64,000 nt of DNA from Hydra vulgaris (taxonomy: Eukaryota > Cnidaria > Hydrozoa > Anthoathecata > Hydridae), in contig NC_088926.1 in NCBI RefSeq assembly GCF_038396675.1, forward strand, positions 25,210,001 to 25,274,000, given 5' to 3'. The notes under the pieces were generated by a model, which had not been told where the DNA came from, searched no databases, and worked only from the letters and a program-made list of their open reading frames with translations. Shown one piece after another: positions 25,375-36,959 of this stretch; the stretch's first letter is position 1; every line of letters starts with the position of its first letter. The position numbers and the translations under genes are program-made.

Positions 25375-25559
25375 AATGACTTACTATATGCAAATTTTTA
25401 TATTACTTTGTAAAAATAAAGTTAATTTAATTTGTTTAGATGAACTTGCTTTACAGAGGATCAGTCAGTTATATCCCTATTATTTGAATTAATTTAGTAT
25501 TTAGTCATTTACTATTAGTTATCAAATACAGTTCTTTATCAAATACAGTTCTTAGATCA

Positions 25560-26058
25560 AAAAAGAATAGGACTGTCGACTATCTAGACACTCTAGATTT
25601 AAGTTTAAGAGAAAAGATTGTTAAATGGTCAATTAATGTAGCACGTAAAAACAGATTTACAAATCAACTCTATCGATGCAAAGTAGGAGATGAGATTTGC
25701 AAAAGACAAAAAATCAAGCGCCAAAAAATGGATGAAAAAGAAAAAAGAAAGTTAGAGCGTGACCTATCTAAATTAAATTTTGAAGAGATTATTAATTCAT
25801 ATAAGCACTTATCCAATGACCAACTATTTGATTTAGAAGATGTCATGTCAGATAGAATTGTTGGGAAGAAACTAGAACATGAATGGTACGATCCAAAGAC
25901 ATGCAAAAGTGTTTTATATCGCGGCAGAGTAAAAAAAGTTAATAAAAGAAAAAATGACTTCATTTACACCATTTCTTACTGGAAAGATGATGAAACTGAT
26001 AATGAAGCTGTTGACTATTGCATGAAAAAGATCCAGCTTGCTGCTGATGTTGTTTCCG
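25560..26058 (+). CDS. Element-type protein exon with Tudor/SH3-like fold candidate
   Basis: This is an open frame of about 165 codons beginning near NRTVDYLDTLDLSLREKIVK (25579). Pieces include KWSINVARKNRFTNQLYRCK, a lysine/glutamate-rich helix RQKMDEKEKRKLERDLSK and GKKLEHEWYDPKTCKSVLYR. It closes with GRVKKVNK, then YTISYWKDDETDNEA and MKKIQLAADV. The last 60 residues have the pattern of a Tudor/chromo-barrel module: a hydrophobic strand, GxV, Y.I.YW and an acidic turn. That is inference from pattern. An ideal donor CCG|GTGAGT ends the exon at 26058, so the protein continues after an intron holding a minisatellite. The frame is intact and coding-like. I know similar sequences only as uncharacterised cnidarian repeat-associated proteins, and no function is known. 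Confidence 0.55.
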
Positions 26059-26088
26059 GTGAGTTACAATTTAATTAATTTAATAACA

Positions 26089-26468
26089 CTGCAAGTGTTG
26101 TGACTTGCCAAAAATGTATTGCAAATGTTGTGACTTGCATAAATAATACAGCAAGTGTTGTGACTTGTATAGATTATATAGCAAGTGTTGTGACTTGCCT
26201 AAATAATACAGCAAGTGTTGTGACTTGCCTAAATAATACAGCAAGTGTTGTGACTTGCATAAATTATATAGCAAGTGTTGTGACTTGCCAAAATAATATA
26301 GCAAGTGTTGTGACTTGCCTAAGTTATATAGCAAGTGTTGTGACTTGCCTAAATAATACAGCAAGTGTTGTACTTGCATAAATTATATAGCAAGTGTTGT
26401 GACTTGCCTAAATAATACAGCAAGTGTTGTGACTTGCCTAAATAATACAGCAAGTGTTGTGACTTGTT
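26089..26468. repeat. 30-bp minisatellite, 13 units, each with an internal palindrome
   Basis: Unit pattern is GCAAGTGTTGTGACTTGC followed by a 12-base spacer such as CTAAATAATACA. In each unit GCAAGT and ACTTGC are reverse complements around a 6-nt loop. Starts fall at 26091, 26121, 26151 and so on to 26361. That unit lost two bases, after which the register is 26390, 26420 and 26450. Because 30 is divisible by three, both strands stay open and give long spurious frames (26080-26379 minus, 26100-26381 plus). Confidence 0.97.
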
Positions 26469-26469
26469 A

Positions 26470-28260
26470 AATTTTTTGATAGACGGCTCTGGCTTACCTT
26501 CACGTGGTGTCTATCGTTAAAAATGGTTAAAACAGTTTCATTTTTGGAATTAATTATTTTAATCATTCACTAAAAGCCAAGACAAAAATATATTGTATTT
26601 TCTTTAAAACAGTTTTATATTATTATTATTTTTTAATATTTTATTTATTTTTTATTTTGAAACAGAAAATTTGTTTGTTAACCAAACAAAATGGCTAGCT
26701 CGTTAACTATACTGTATGGTCCTTACTTCTGTTAATGTAATAATCACATGAAAGACTTTATTATAGGTTTTTGCTATACTTGGTTAGAAAGATGACATGT
26801 TTTTTACAGCCAATTGACTTATAGCCCCACATTAGTAGTTGTATAATTTTTTTTGTAATATATATCCAATTAAATAATAATTTTTGGTAAGAAGTGGAAA
26901 GGGCATTAGAATGCCTCTTTCTTATGACATATTTGGATACGCCCTCTTTTAAACTCCACTCTCTTATGATCATGGATGCACCACTAATGTATCTTTTAAT
27001 CTAGTGGAATATGTTTTTTACTTCTTTGTTGTTGTACTTTAAATATTCAATCAGATATTTCAAGAATTGAAACATTTTTTGATATTATAGTACTAAAACA
27101 TCATCAACATATCTACTGTGAGTTTTACATTAACCTCCCATATTTGGTGGTTGTCTGGTATGAATTTATTTTTTAATTTATTTCCAATTTTTTAATTTTT
27201 TTTTTAAATTTGTTGTTCAAATTTTGAAAAAAATATTATTTTTTTTAGGTTGGGTGGAGAATGGGGGGGGGGGGGTAGGCAGGTGGTGGGCATATGCCCC
27301 TTTTTAATATAAAAACCAATTTTATAAGTAAGATTTTATAACATAATTTTATATTGTGTACTAATTTTACTCATTATAGTAAAGATATAAATATTTATAA
27401 AATCAAGTCGTTTTTTATCCAAGGGTGTGATACACCAATCGCCACCACACCCACCTTTATTGCTAACATTCACCTCTCGTATATTTTGGTGGTTTACTAT
27501 AAATTTAAAATAACTTTTTTGTGTATTTATATTGCTTATGTAATTTTAAAAAAAAAAATTTCTGAAAAAAGTGTCCAGTTTTATACGGGCGAGGTGGTGG
27601 TTTGGTGCCCCCTCTCTCCATCCGATACACCCGGTGGTTAGAGTTTAACATAAAGTTGTAACCCACTCTTACACCTATCTTTTGACACCAAGATATTTGT
27701 ATTTCGATAAGAATTGGCAAAGTTATGACAATTTAAGTGAAGAAAAACATTATTTTGACCACAGTTTCTTCAACAAATCCATATATAGAAAAAATCGCTA
27801 CTTAAACCGTCATAACTTTTGAACCAATTGTTCGATTTTGATAATTTTTTCACCTTTAAAATACTGTAATAATCCTCTTTCTAATGATATATAACATTAT
27901 AGTATTCAAACAATTTGAAATTTTTTACTCACGTACCTAATAGAAAGGTAGTTTTGCTTCCATTTTCACTATTTCTGCAAGATTTACAGGAAGTTATATA
28001 TAATTCCAATATCAATTTTTTAAAATATATTAAAATTTATTATGCCTGTCTTTTATTTGCTTTATTTACTGATGTCTTTTAATCTATAAATCATAGGCCG
28101 CCATGTTTTAAAATGTGTGTCAAGTTTTTCATTGTGTAGGTAATCTTAGTAATCAAGATATTCCGCCAACATTATTAACTGTATATCTCTGACCCACTTG
28201 CAGCAGTTAATTTTAGAAAGCAATAACATTGCAATCAACTTTGCTTACATAATTTAATGT
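26470..28260. other. Non-coding stretch with a G-run
   Basis: AT-rich sequence with a G-rich run (27258-27276) and a GGTGGTG-rich patch near 27590-27640. No gene or mobile element is recognised. It is presumed intron or interior of the larger candidate element. Confidence 0.45.
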
Positions 28261-28265
28261 TTCAG

Positions 28266-28412
28266 TTGCAAACTATAGTTAGTGAAGTTGCTGTTGTACT
28301 CGTTGGAGATGGTTCACCTGCTTCCAGAGAGGTTATTTACCCAAAAAGTCATATAAAAGTTTTATTGAGAATGTCAGCTAATTTAGATCTTATGGTTTAT
28401 AATAAATTTTAA
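28266..28412 (+). CDS. Candidate exon, unidentified
   Basis: Preceded by a good acceptor (TGTTTCAG) the frame reads LQTIVSEVAVVLVGDGSPAS, then REVIYPKSHIKVLLRMSANL to a stop. The composition is protein-like and on the same strand as the exon at 25560-26058, so it may belong to the same gene. No family is recognised and the 3' border is uncertain. Confidence 0.35.
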   Translation: MQTIVSEVAVVLVGDGSPASREVIYPKSHIKVLLRMSANLDLMVYNKF

Positions 28413-30555
28413 GTTGAAATATAGTCTTTGATTAGAAAAGATTGCAATTTTTATGATTGTTTTATGTTTATTTATTATTCAGTTGTAACAATAGTAATGT
28501 TATTGGTAATATGTTTAATGATAGTAATGAAATTGAAATGGATAATATGAATGTAATATTGACTAAATTCTATTTAACATTCATTTATGTTCATTTAGAC
28601 TCGACGTTATTAGTGTAAATGGTAATAGATAACATAAAAATAGTTGTTGTCAAATAAAAGAGATAGATCTAGGTAGGATAAAATTAATCGTTGTTGAAAT
28701 GCAAGAAATGCTGCTCAGCAAGGAGATAACTTACTTGCGAGAATTCAGTGTCAAGCAGTGTTAATGTCTCTTAATTCCATTTTACTTTAGACATTTGAGA
28801 ACAAAGCAAAGTATGAATTTTTCTATTTGTAGTAATATTATTTATATATTTATAGTAATATATTGAGTGATTTATAGTATATATATTTATAATAATATTT
28901 AGATTAATAACAGTTCATAACAACAATTTATAAACAAACAGTTAATAAAATAAATGGTTTTAATTTTTCTTTATAATTTCAAACATAATTGTTCTTTTTT
29001 TTTATAGTTTTTTTTATAGTATTTTTTTTTAAACATCTTCGCTTCCAACAAGGGTACAAGCAACCACTAATTAGAGTTGGAAGTTGTCTTTGTCATTACT
29101 TGATTAGTTTGCTTACTGTTAAAACATAGTTTTAATTTTGTAAATTTAATATGATGTTAAGTTTACTCTATTAATCATTAATCAACAGTCAGAGAGAAGC
29201 CGCAACTTAATTAAGAAATGCTGGGAGTTTATCTTTTAATCAAGGTAAAAATAATTTTGTTTACTGGTAACATAATAAACCAGTTACTATTATCTATTGT
29301 GTGTTTTTTTACTTTTTTTAACATTCTGCTTCGAAAACATTTTCTTTCTCTCCCTCTTTCTCTTAGATTAGAGGCATAATTAATAAAACTTATTACATAT
29401 TTCTTAATATCACAATTGATAATGACCATTTGTAAGAAATATCTTACAAGTTGGTTGCTATTTTCTGATATAATTGATAACAAATTAATAACTAAAATTG
29501 TCCCTTGATTGTTCAAATATTATAGGAAATGAAATCCTTTTAGTTCAAGTATTTTAGTTAATAAAATATCTTTAATAAGTTGTGGCGTTATTATATTGTA
29601 TTGCCTATTCTTTACATAATATTTTCTTTTTTAATTATTCTGGAGACACAGTAATGTGTGCTTACAAATATCTTATGCTATGCGCTATTGTTACTGTGTT
29701 TTGTGTTGATAGAACTGTTATAGCTATTTTTTTAGTTATTTATATTTTCTGTAATATTATCCTAATTCTACTAACTATAAAATGCAAATAATACTTTTGT
29801 AATTAAAAATTGTAATTTTTTTTGCATTTCTTTTTTTAGGTATTTGCAGGCTTTACTTGACATTCCTTTACTGGTACCTGCTGTGTTGTGACATATTTTA
29901 AAAAGAACTTAACTGATGTTAATGCAGTTTTTATGTCGTTAACTATAAACAATGACATTGCTGATCAGGAGTCAAACTTAAGATATTATTTATAGATAAA
30001 TTTGTATTTAATTTTTTATATCAAGTTATTAATGTGTTTTTATTGTTATAAATGATTTAATTATTAATATCCCGTATTACGGGTTGCTTACTGCTAGTGC
30101 CTCAATAAATGGCAAAGTTCTGAATGGCAAAATTCTGAAATAACAAAATTTTTTTATGCATAGAAAAGTTGATACTTTTACTTTGTAAAATAATTTTATT
30201 TGATAATATCAGTTAGTATTTATAAGTAATAATTTTTTTTTTCTTTATTTATAAATAGATGTTTAAATCAAAGTTTATATACCATTAATTTGATGGTAAA
30301 TAAATCAAGATTATTTATAACATTCTTAAATTTTAATGATTAAAATTAAAGAGTGTTATCTTGATTTTATTAATACTATTAATATGAAGAATTGTTGTCA
30401 AAATAAATCTAAGTATGTTGATAATGCAGACATGCAGTTAAAGTTAAAAAGTTTGGTGCACAGAGATTAATGAAGTACATAAAGTTCAGGTATTTATAAA
30501 ATCTGATTTTTTAAAATTATTTTTAAAAAAATTTAATAATAAATTCTGTTAATAG

Positions 30556-30879
30556 TTTATTTAGAGTTCGTCCTAATAAATGCACACCTTTGCAGCTGTT
30601 GGAAAACCTAACCAGTGGAACTGACTCTGATGCTTTTACAGCACTGTTTCTTAAACCGCTGAATGTTAAAAGTAGTGAGCCACTATTGCCACTTTGTTCT
30701 CCACCATTAGTTCCAATCCATATATTTACCCCAGTTTCTTCTAAACAACATGTTGATAAAAACCAATCACAAATTTCATCTCCTAACATTTCAAATTTTT
30801 GTAAACCTTTGAAAGGCAAAGTGTCCGCATCAGCTTCAGTTGGTCCAAAAAAAGCACAAGCAAATAGTAATTGCATTTA
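30556..30879 (+). CDS. Candidate exon, Ser/Pro-rich protein
   Basis: After a TTAATAG acceptor the frame reads FRVRPNKCTPLQLLENLTSG, then TDSDAFTALFLKPLNVKSSE, followed by a Pro/Ser-rich stretch with LCSPPLVPIHIFTPVSS and ending KAQANSNCI. Length is 107 codons without a stop. AACAG|GTG lies just after the stop codon, so an earlier splice or a mutated donor is possible. The opposite-strand frame (30523-30876) is a shadow. This is probably another exon of the element-type gene around 25560. Function is unknown. Confidence 0.4.
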
Positions 30880-30972
30880 ACAGGTGTTAAGCAATGCCAA
30901 GGAGGCAAATGCTTATGACAGTGCACATTCTGATCCAAAATGCTAAAGTAACTTTTTATTTAATTTGTGATA

Positions 30973-31220
<248 letters not shown>

Positions 31221-31754
31221 AGGGGCTGTTGAATACAAGAAGTTTAATAATGCTATGAATACAAATGATTGTGACAGTGCACATCCTGATCCAAAATGCC
31301 AAAGTATTTTTTTATTTAATTAGTAATTATATAATAAGGTATAATCTTCCGGCTGGAAATCTATATCGGCTGGAGGTTCATACGCTTCATTAATTGCACC
31401 ATCAATAACAATGTCACCAATAAAAGTTGTTCATCAGTAACCTAACTACGCTATGATTCATATGTCAAAATTTAATTTTATGCTATTTTTTAGATGCTGC
31501 ACGTGAATTATGAAGACCAATGCCCAGAAAACATCGGATGTTTAGCCAATCTAATTTATTTGATGATTCAACAGATTCAAATTAATTTATTTTAAAAATA
31601 TATTTAATTTTGATTTATATGTGTATATTTTAATTGCCTAATCCTTTTTTCGTATCTTACATGGTAACGTTTATACATCGAAATTTAACTTAAGTTTAAC
31701 TTTCAACTTACAAACAAATTTTTGACAAACTGATTTCAGTTGCTTACATATGTT

Positions 31755-31966
31755 ACTATTTATAAATAAAAAATTAACATTACCTATTATAAAAAATAAT
31801 TTCAAAATGTTATTACTTAAGTAATAAGTTTTAAAATTGATTTTTATAACAGAAAACCATGGAAATATTCATACTTAAGTAATAATATTTTATATTACTA
31901 AAGTAATAATATTTTTAAATTATTTTTTATAATAGGTAATATGTTAATTTTTTATTTATAAATAGT
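31755..31966. mobile_element. 212-bp foldback MITE
   Basis: Left arm 31755-31802 and right arm 31917-31966 are inverted copies of about 48-50 bp (ACTATTTATAAATAAAAAAT and its complement) with one 2-bp indel. The centre has nested TTACTTAAGTAATAA palindromes. The right arm recurs at 32332-32375 as part of the local duplication. Confidence 0.8.
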
Positions 31967-32770
31967 TATTAATAAAAATGCCTAAGTTTAGGAATTGAAA
32001 TATAAAAGGGAAGAGACAGGACTGCAAGGCGAAATTCTAAAGATCCTAAAGGTAGAAGTATTTTGTGAAATGTTGTTTTGTTATTTGAAGTCATTACTAT
32101 TTTTTAAAATGCTTTATATAACAATGTCCCTATGTAGTTATGTAGGAATCCTTGGTATGAATATTTCTAATATTTTATGTAAATTCTTGATGGGTGCATT
32201 TAGCAATTAAGGATGCATTAGGCCAATTTATTTAGGTGCTTTTGAGCATGATAATTCAAAACAATTGTAAGTATTATATTTCTAAGTAAAACAATTTTTG
32301 TTAATAAAGTAATAATGTTTTAAAACTATTTTTTTATAATAGATTATATGCTAATTTTTTATTTATAAATAGTTATTAATTTAGATGTTAAAAAACTTAA
32401 GGATTTGAATAAAAGAGAAGAGGCAGGGTTGCAAGGCGAATTTCTAAAGATCCTAAAGGTATAATTATTTTGTGAAATGTTGTTTCAATTGTTTATTTGA
32501 AATCATTATTATTTAAAAAAATGCTATATATAACAATATCTCTATGTATTTATGTATTTGTATTTAAGAATCCTTGGTAATAATATTTCCAATGTTTTCT
32601 ATAAATTCTTGATGGTGCATTTAGCCATTAAAGCTGCATAAAGTCAACTTATTTAGGTGTTTTGAATGTGATAATTCAAAACACAAATCCATGGAAAAAA
32701 AAGGATGCAACCTGATACAACACATTTTAAAAGCTTTTTTTTTTTACATAATAAATAAAATTGTGAATGC

Positions 32771-32777
32771 ATATATA

Positions 32778-32871
<94 letters not shown>

Positions 32872-32887
32872 TATACATAGATATATA
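32771..32887. repeat. (TA)n microsatellite
   Basis: Long TA tract with a few TACATA interruptions at the right end. It lies directly before the second GAVE cassette. Confidence 0.97.
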
Positions 32888-33458
32888 TTTAATTTTTATA
32901 GGGGCTGTTGAATGCAATAAATTAAACAATGCCAAAGATATATTTTGGACGGTGCACATCCTGATCCAAAAATCCCAAGTAACTTTTTAATTAATTAGAA
33001 ATGTATTAATTTTTATATTAGAAATATAAAATAATTGCTTTGTTCTCTGAAATCGAAAGTAGAAACTACGTTGATTTCTACGTTTCTAAGTTGAAATCTA
33101 CTTTGTGAATTGTATTATTTTACTATAACACATATCAATAATACATTTACATATATTATTGATATGTGAAAATTTAATTTTATACCATTTTTTAGATGCA
33201 AACAGTGAATTGTCAGCAAACAAAAAATGTTGGAAGTTCACCCGATCAAATTTATTTGATGATTCAACTGATCCAGATTTATTTATTTAAATAGAATATA
33301 TAATTTTATTTTATATTTGTGCTTTAAATATACTTCAGTTGGTTTATCCTTTTTTCCGTAGTTATCTTACATGATATATTAACTCTTACATTAAACTGAT
33401 TTTGGTTGCTGATATTATTCCGATTTATGTTTTTGTGTAAAGATTTGTTTACGATAGT

Positions 33459-33700
33459 TCATCGTCTGGTCGAGTATTTGTGGCTTTTTTTAATCCTCGG
33501 GCCTAGATCAGCTGCTGACATTAGACCGCCATCCTTCGTTTCCTTACAGAATCGCGTTGGGGCGAGATCGGCCAGCCGATAATATAAGCGGTATCGCGTC
33601 GGCTTAATATCGGCTAGCCTATGCATCGTGATAGTTCGGGGGGCTAGCCGATGTCGGACCGACATCGATCCGTACGGACAAAAACGGCTTTAACACAGGG
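33459..33700. repeat. GC-rich sub-terminal repeat array (right end)
   Basis: ATCGGCTAGCC, GGCTAGCCGATGTCGG and related words lie in both orientations, ending in GGCTTTAACACAGGG. It is the counterpart of 23520-23705. The minus-strand frame at 33459-33665 is a repeat artefact. Confidence 0.7.
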
Positions 33701-33869
33701 AAAAGATAACCTTACCTGCTAAGTGAAAGGTTCTAAAATTTTTACACAATCATTAGTTGTAAAATTTTTACATACATTAAGAATAAAAGAAAAAAAAGTC
33801 TCTCGCTTTTTTATCTAATAAAAATAAACAAGTTAAAAGTGTTAATACTAGAATTTAAATTTGATACCT

Positions 33870-34810
33870 CATGCCTGAATGCCACATGTCTAAAGTAGCA
33901 AGTTCTTTACAAATATAAACAAGCAATACATAAACTTAGTTGTAACTAACATAAAAAAATTGCAAGTAAAAAAAAAAAAGTTTTACAACTAATTTAAACT
34001 TACAATGTGATACAGCATGACACGTTTCTAAAATTGCAAATTATAAAAGCATATACAAACTTAAATAAACAAATTATAACAATCTATATATAAACTTAGC
34101 TGCAACTAGCCTAAATAAATACCCATAAAAAAAATGCAAGTAAACATTTAACAACTGGTTTATTTTACAACTGATGAAATTTACAGTGTAATATTGCATG
34201 CCACGTGCCTAAAATAGTCAATTATAAAAGCATATAAACAAATTATATGTAAACTTAGCTGCAACTAGCCTAAATAAATATACCCATTAAAATAAAAATG
34301 CCTGAATGCCACATGTCTAGTTTTATACAAATATAAACAAGCAATATATATTGCTTAGCAATATATATAAACTTAGTTGCAACTAACATAAAGAAATTGC
34401 AAGTAGAAAATAGAAAAATAGTTTCACAACTAATTTAAACTTACAGTGTGATATAGCATGACACGTGTCTAAAATAGCAAATCATAAAAGAATATACAAA
34501 CTTAAATATACAAATTAAAACAATCCATATAAAAACTTTGCTGTAACTAGCCTCAGTAAATACCCATGAAAAAAAATGCAAGTAAACATTTTACAACAGA
34601 TTTATTTTACAACTGATGAAACTTACAGTGTGATAATGCATGTCACGTGTCTAAAATTGCAAATTATTAAAAGCATATAAACTAGTTCTATGTAAACATA
34701 GCTGCAACCTAAAAAATGATACCCATCAAAAGAAATGTTAACATTTTTAATTTTACAACTGGTTTAAATTTATATCATAAGTTAGCACATGTCACGTCTA
34801 AAATAGAAAA
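33870..34810. repeat. Diverged satellite with CACGTG-type boxes
   Basis: About seven partial units share GCATGNCACGTGTCTAAAAT, followed by a CATATACAAACTTAAATA-like stretch, GCTGCAACTAGCCTAAATAA, a TGCAAGTAAACATTTTACAA-like block and TTACAGTGTGATA. Core boxes lie near 33886, 34018, 34197, 34307, 34458, 34640 and 34789. Unequal spacing suggests two unit types and deletions. Confidence 0.85.
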
Positions 34811-34973
34811 TTATACAAGAATATATACAAGTCATATAGTCTATATTATAGAAATAGTTGTTCAACTAACTCTTCAGTTTATCATATAAAAAAAATTAAA
34901 AATATATATAAATGCTTTACATAGAAAATTTAAAATAAGTTTAACAACCTTTGAAATTTCAAATAACAGAGTG

Positions 34974-35053
34974 TAATTTAAACTTTGTTTGTCCATTTGC
35001 TTTCTCTACTGAAATTTAGTAGAAAAGCAAATGGATAAACACAATTTAAATTA
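34974..35053. repeat. 80-bp foldback
   Basis: Arms of about 36 bases (TAATTTAAACTTTGTTTGTC... and its imperfect complement) surround an 8-nt centre GAAATTTA. The CCATTTGCTTT core is perfect. Probably a very short MITE. Confidence 0.8.
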
Positions 35054-35317
35054 CTCTTTTTTTAAATAGTTTCACATTTAGTCGAAATGCGAGGCTATTT
35101 CAAAAATGGCAAATTAAACTTACTGCAACAAACCTTTTATATTAACCTTTTTACGATTTAAATATGGTTTAAGAAAAACGCCTTTTAAAACTTTATCATT
35201 TATAAATAAACAACTATAATATATTGACAAACCTAAATGAAACAAACAAGATTTTAAAATATAATCTACAGAGGAAGCACTTGATAATTTCTTATGGAAA
35301 CCCTTTTTAATAAAATT

Positions 35318-36050
35318 TCAAATTTCAAAAACAATTTCAGTTGTTTTTCAACGGATTGAATATTTAATCCGTTGAATTAACGAAATTTCGAAGAACCCGT
35401 TAATAGTTAATTTTACTCCGTTAATTTTGAGATTTTTGGTTACGAATTACTTTGTTAATTTAACGGAAAAAAGCAATCGTTGGTTTTTCAAACGGATTGT
35501 TTTTAGAGTAGTAACCAGACTAGTCTATGGATAGACTTACAACACAGACATAGACAATTCTGTATGTTGTAATGGACACAACAAATGTTTAATTTTTTGT
35601 CCTTGTTGTGTCTATCAAATTTTTGATGGTGTCCTAAGATTGCTCAGTTAAAAAATAATTTTCACTTCATAAGTCTACAAAGCATAATTTTTTGTCTATT
35701 TGGTGTCTACAAAAAATTAAAAAATGAACTTCTGTTAGAAAAATTGTATTTTTAATTTTGTGCTCGTTTTCAGTTTTTGAAACGATGCTGCAGTGAAAAT
35801 TTAATTACTTGTTATAAGTCCAAATTATATATTAAATAGATCTTCTATACCTCATTAAAAAATCGAGATTGTTCATTTAGTGTCCGTTTTTAAAATGATT
35901 GTCTAGAAAGACAAACATTTTTTATAGACAATTCATTTTTGATAGTTGTAATTAAAATTGTTGCAATTAGTGCTTTGTCGAAGTCTATTTTTGTCCTTTT
36001 ATAATAAGTCCATTAGAGATTGTCTGGTTGCTATTTTAGAGTGTAGTTTG
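35318..36050 (+). repeat. Dispersed repeat end split by a MITE
   Basis: 35318-35508 is the inverted partner of 16264-16500. Its terminal AGAGTGTA is restored when the insertion at 35509-36033 and one copy of the duplicated octamer are left out. A second similar terminus in the same orientation (AACGAATTTTTTCCTAGAGT) lies at 36298-36320. Confidence 0.8.
35509..36033. mobile_element. 525-bp hAT-type MITE with perfect 8-bp target duplication
   Basis: TIRs are TAGTAACCAGAC (left) and GTCTGGTTGCTA (right), with similarity continuing inward through a GGACTTA-like block. Flanks are TTTTAGAG at 35501-35508 and TTTTAGAG at 36034-36041. Eight-base duplication and a TAG-initial TIR fit the hAT superfamily. 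The interior is rich in GTCTA/TAGAC words such as GTGTCTA and TTGTCTA and has no coding capacity. Confidence 0.9.
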
Positions 36051-36959
36051 TAAAAGTAGTCCTGCTTGTATCAGATGTTAAATACCATAATAAAATAATC
36101 TATATATTAAAAATAAGGACTATTTTGTAGTGAAATCTCAATTCTATCTGACTTAATTCTTTTCTAATTTTGATAAAGAGAATAATAAATTATTTAATAC
36201 GTAGTATATCGACGAACTTCAATCCTTTAAAATTTTAATCCGTTAACATAACGGAAAACCCGTTGGTGCAATAGCGACAGATGCAGTTCGTTCTATAAAA
36301 CGAATTTTTTCCTAGAGTGTACTAGTTTAAAAATTTAAAACAGTTTTAACTAAATTTATGCCATAAGTTGGTATATCTTTAAACCATAAGTTGGTATATC
36401 TTTAATTCTATGTGAAGTGCTGAAAATGTTTTTTATAGTTAAGCCCCTAGCAACGGCATTTTTAAAAACAAAAAATTTTATATTATCTTTTTAACCCAAT
36501 GCTAAAACGAATGTTTGAAAATGTTATAATGGCATTTTTAAAGTATAATTTGCCATTTTTCAAGCTCATTTTTTGGCTATAATTTGCAAGAACAAAACAA
36601 TATTAAACTCGTGCTTCATTTAATTTGTTTGAGTTTAGTAAATCGGTACTACTGTTAAAATTTTGTCATAGGTTGAAGAAAGTCAGGTTATAAACCTTTA
36701 TAAAGAGTATTTTATGGAAACTGATTTGTAGTTATACCACCAGAAGTCATAAAGAATCCAATTTCTACTTCAGAAATCATTATTAATATGTGATGACGTT
36801 TAGAGAAATAACCAAACGTCATGTATTAGTTTGATATAGGATTTGAAAGAGACTTTTTCACGTATACTAAAATCTTATAAATCTTAAAGCTTATACCGAA
36901 ACTATGAATAAATTGTTGAAGTCATAAATGACTGCTGATAATGCAAGTATAATCAATCC

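Larger units (their letters stand above)
31222..33300 (+). repeat. Segmental tandem duplication containing paired exon-like pieces
   Basis: Two exon-like cassettes occur twice in the same order. Cassette A is GAVEYKKFNNAMN..DSAHPDPKC at 31222-31306, and [13 protein letters not shown] with PDPK at 32899-32975. A weaker relative lies at 30893-30945 (NAKEANAYDSAHSDPKC). Cassette B reads RPMPRKHRMF and SNLFDDSTDSN at 31494-31584, and SANKKCWKFTRSNLFDDSTDP at 33196-33287. A third piece, REETGLQGEILKILK, at 32003-32050 repeats as KREEAGLQGEFLKILK at 32409-32458. Each A cassette follows a TA tract ending in TTTTTATAG, a plausible acceptor. The duplication is directly visible, but exon status is inference. 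Confidence 0.6.

Noticed and set aside
26089-26468. Regular direct repeats with palindromic cores resembling a CRISPR array
   Set aside because: The 12-base linkers are nearly identical to one another, the genome is eukaryotic and no cas-like gene is near. It is a minisatellite.
30523-30876. 117-codon minus-strand frame
   Set aside because: It lies opposite the plus-strand exon at 30556-30879, which has better composition and splice context. Taken as a shadow.
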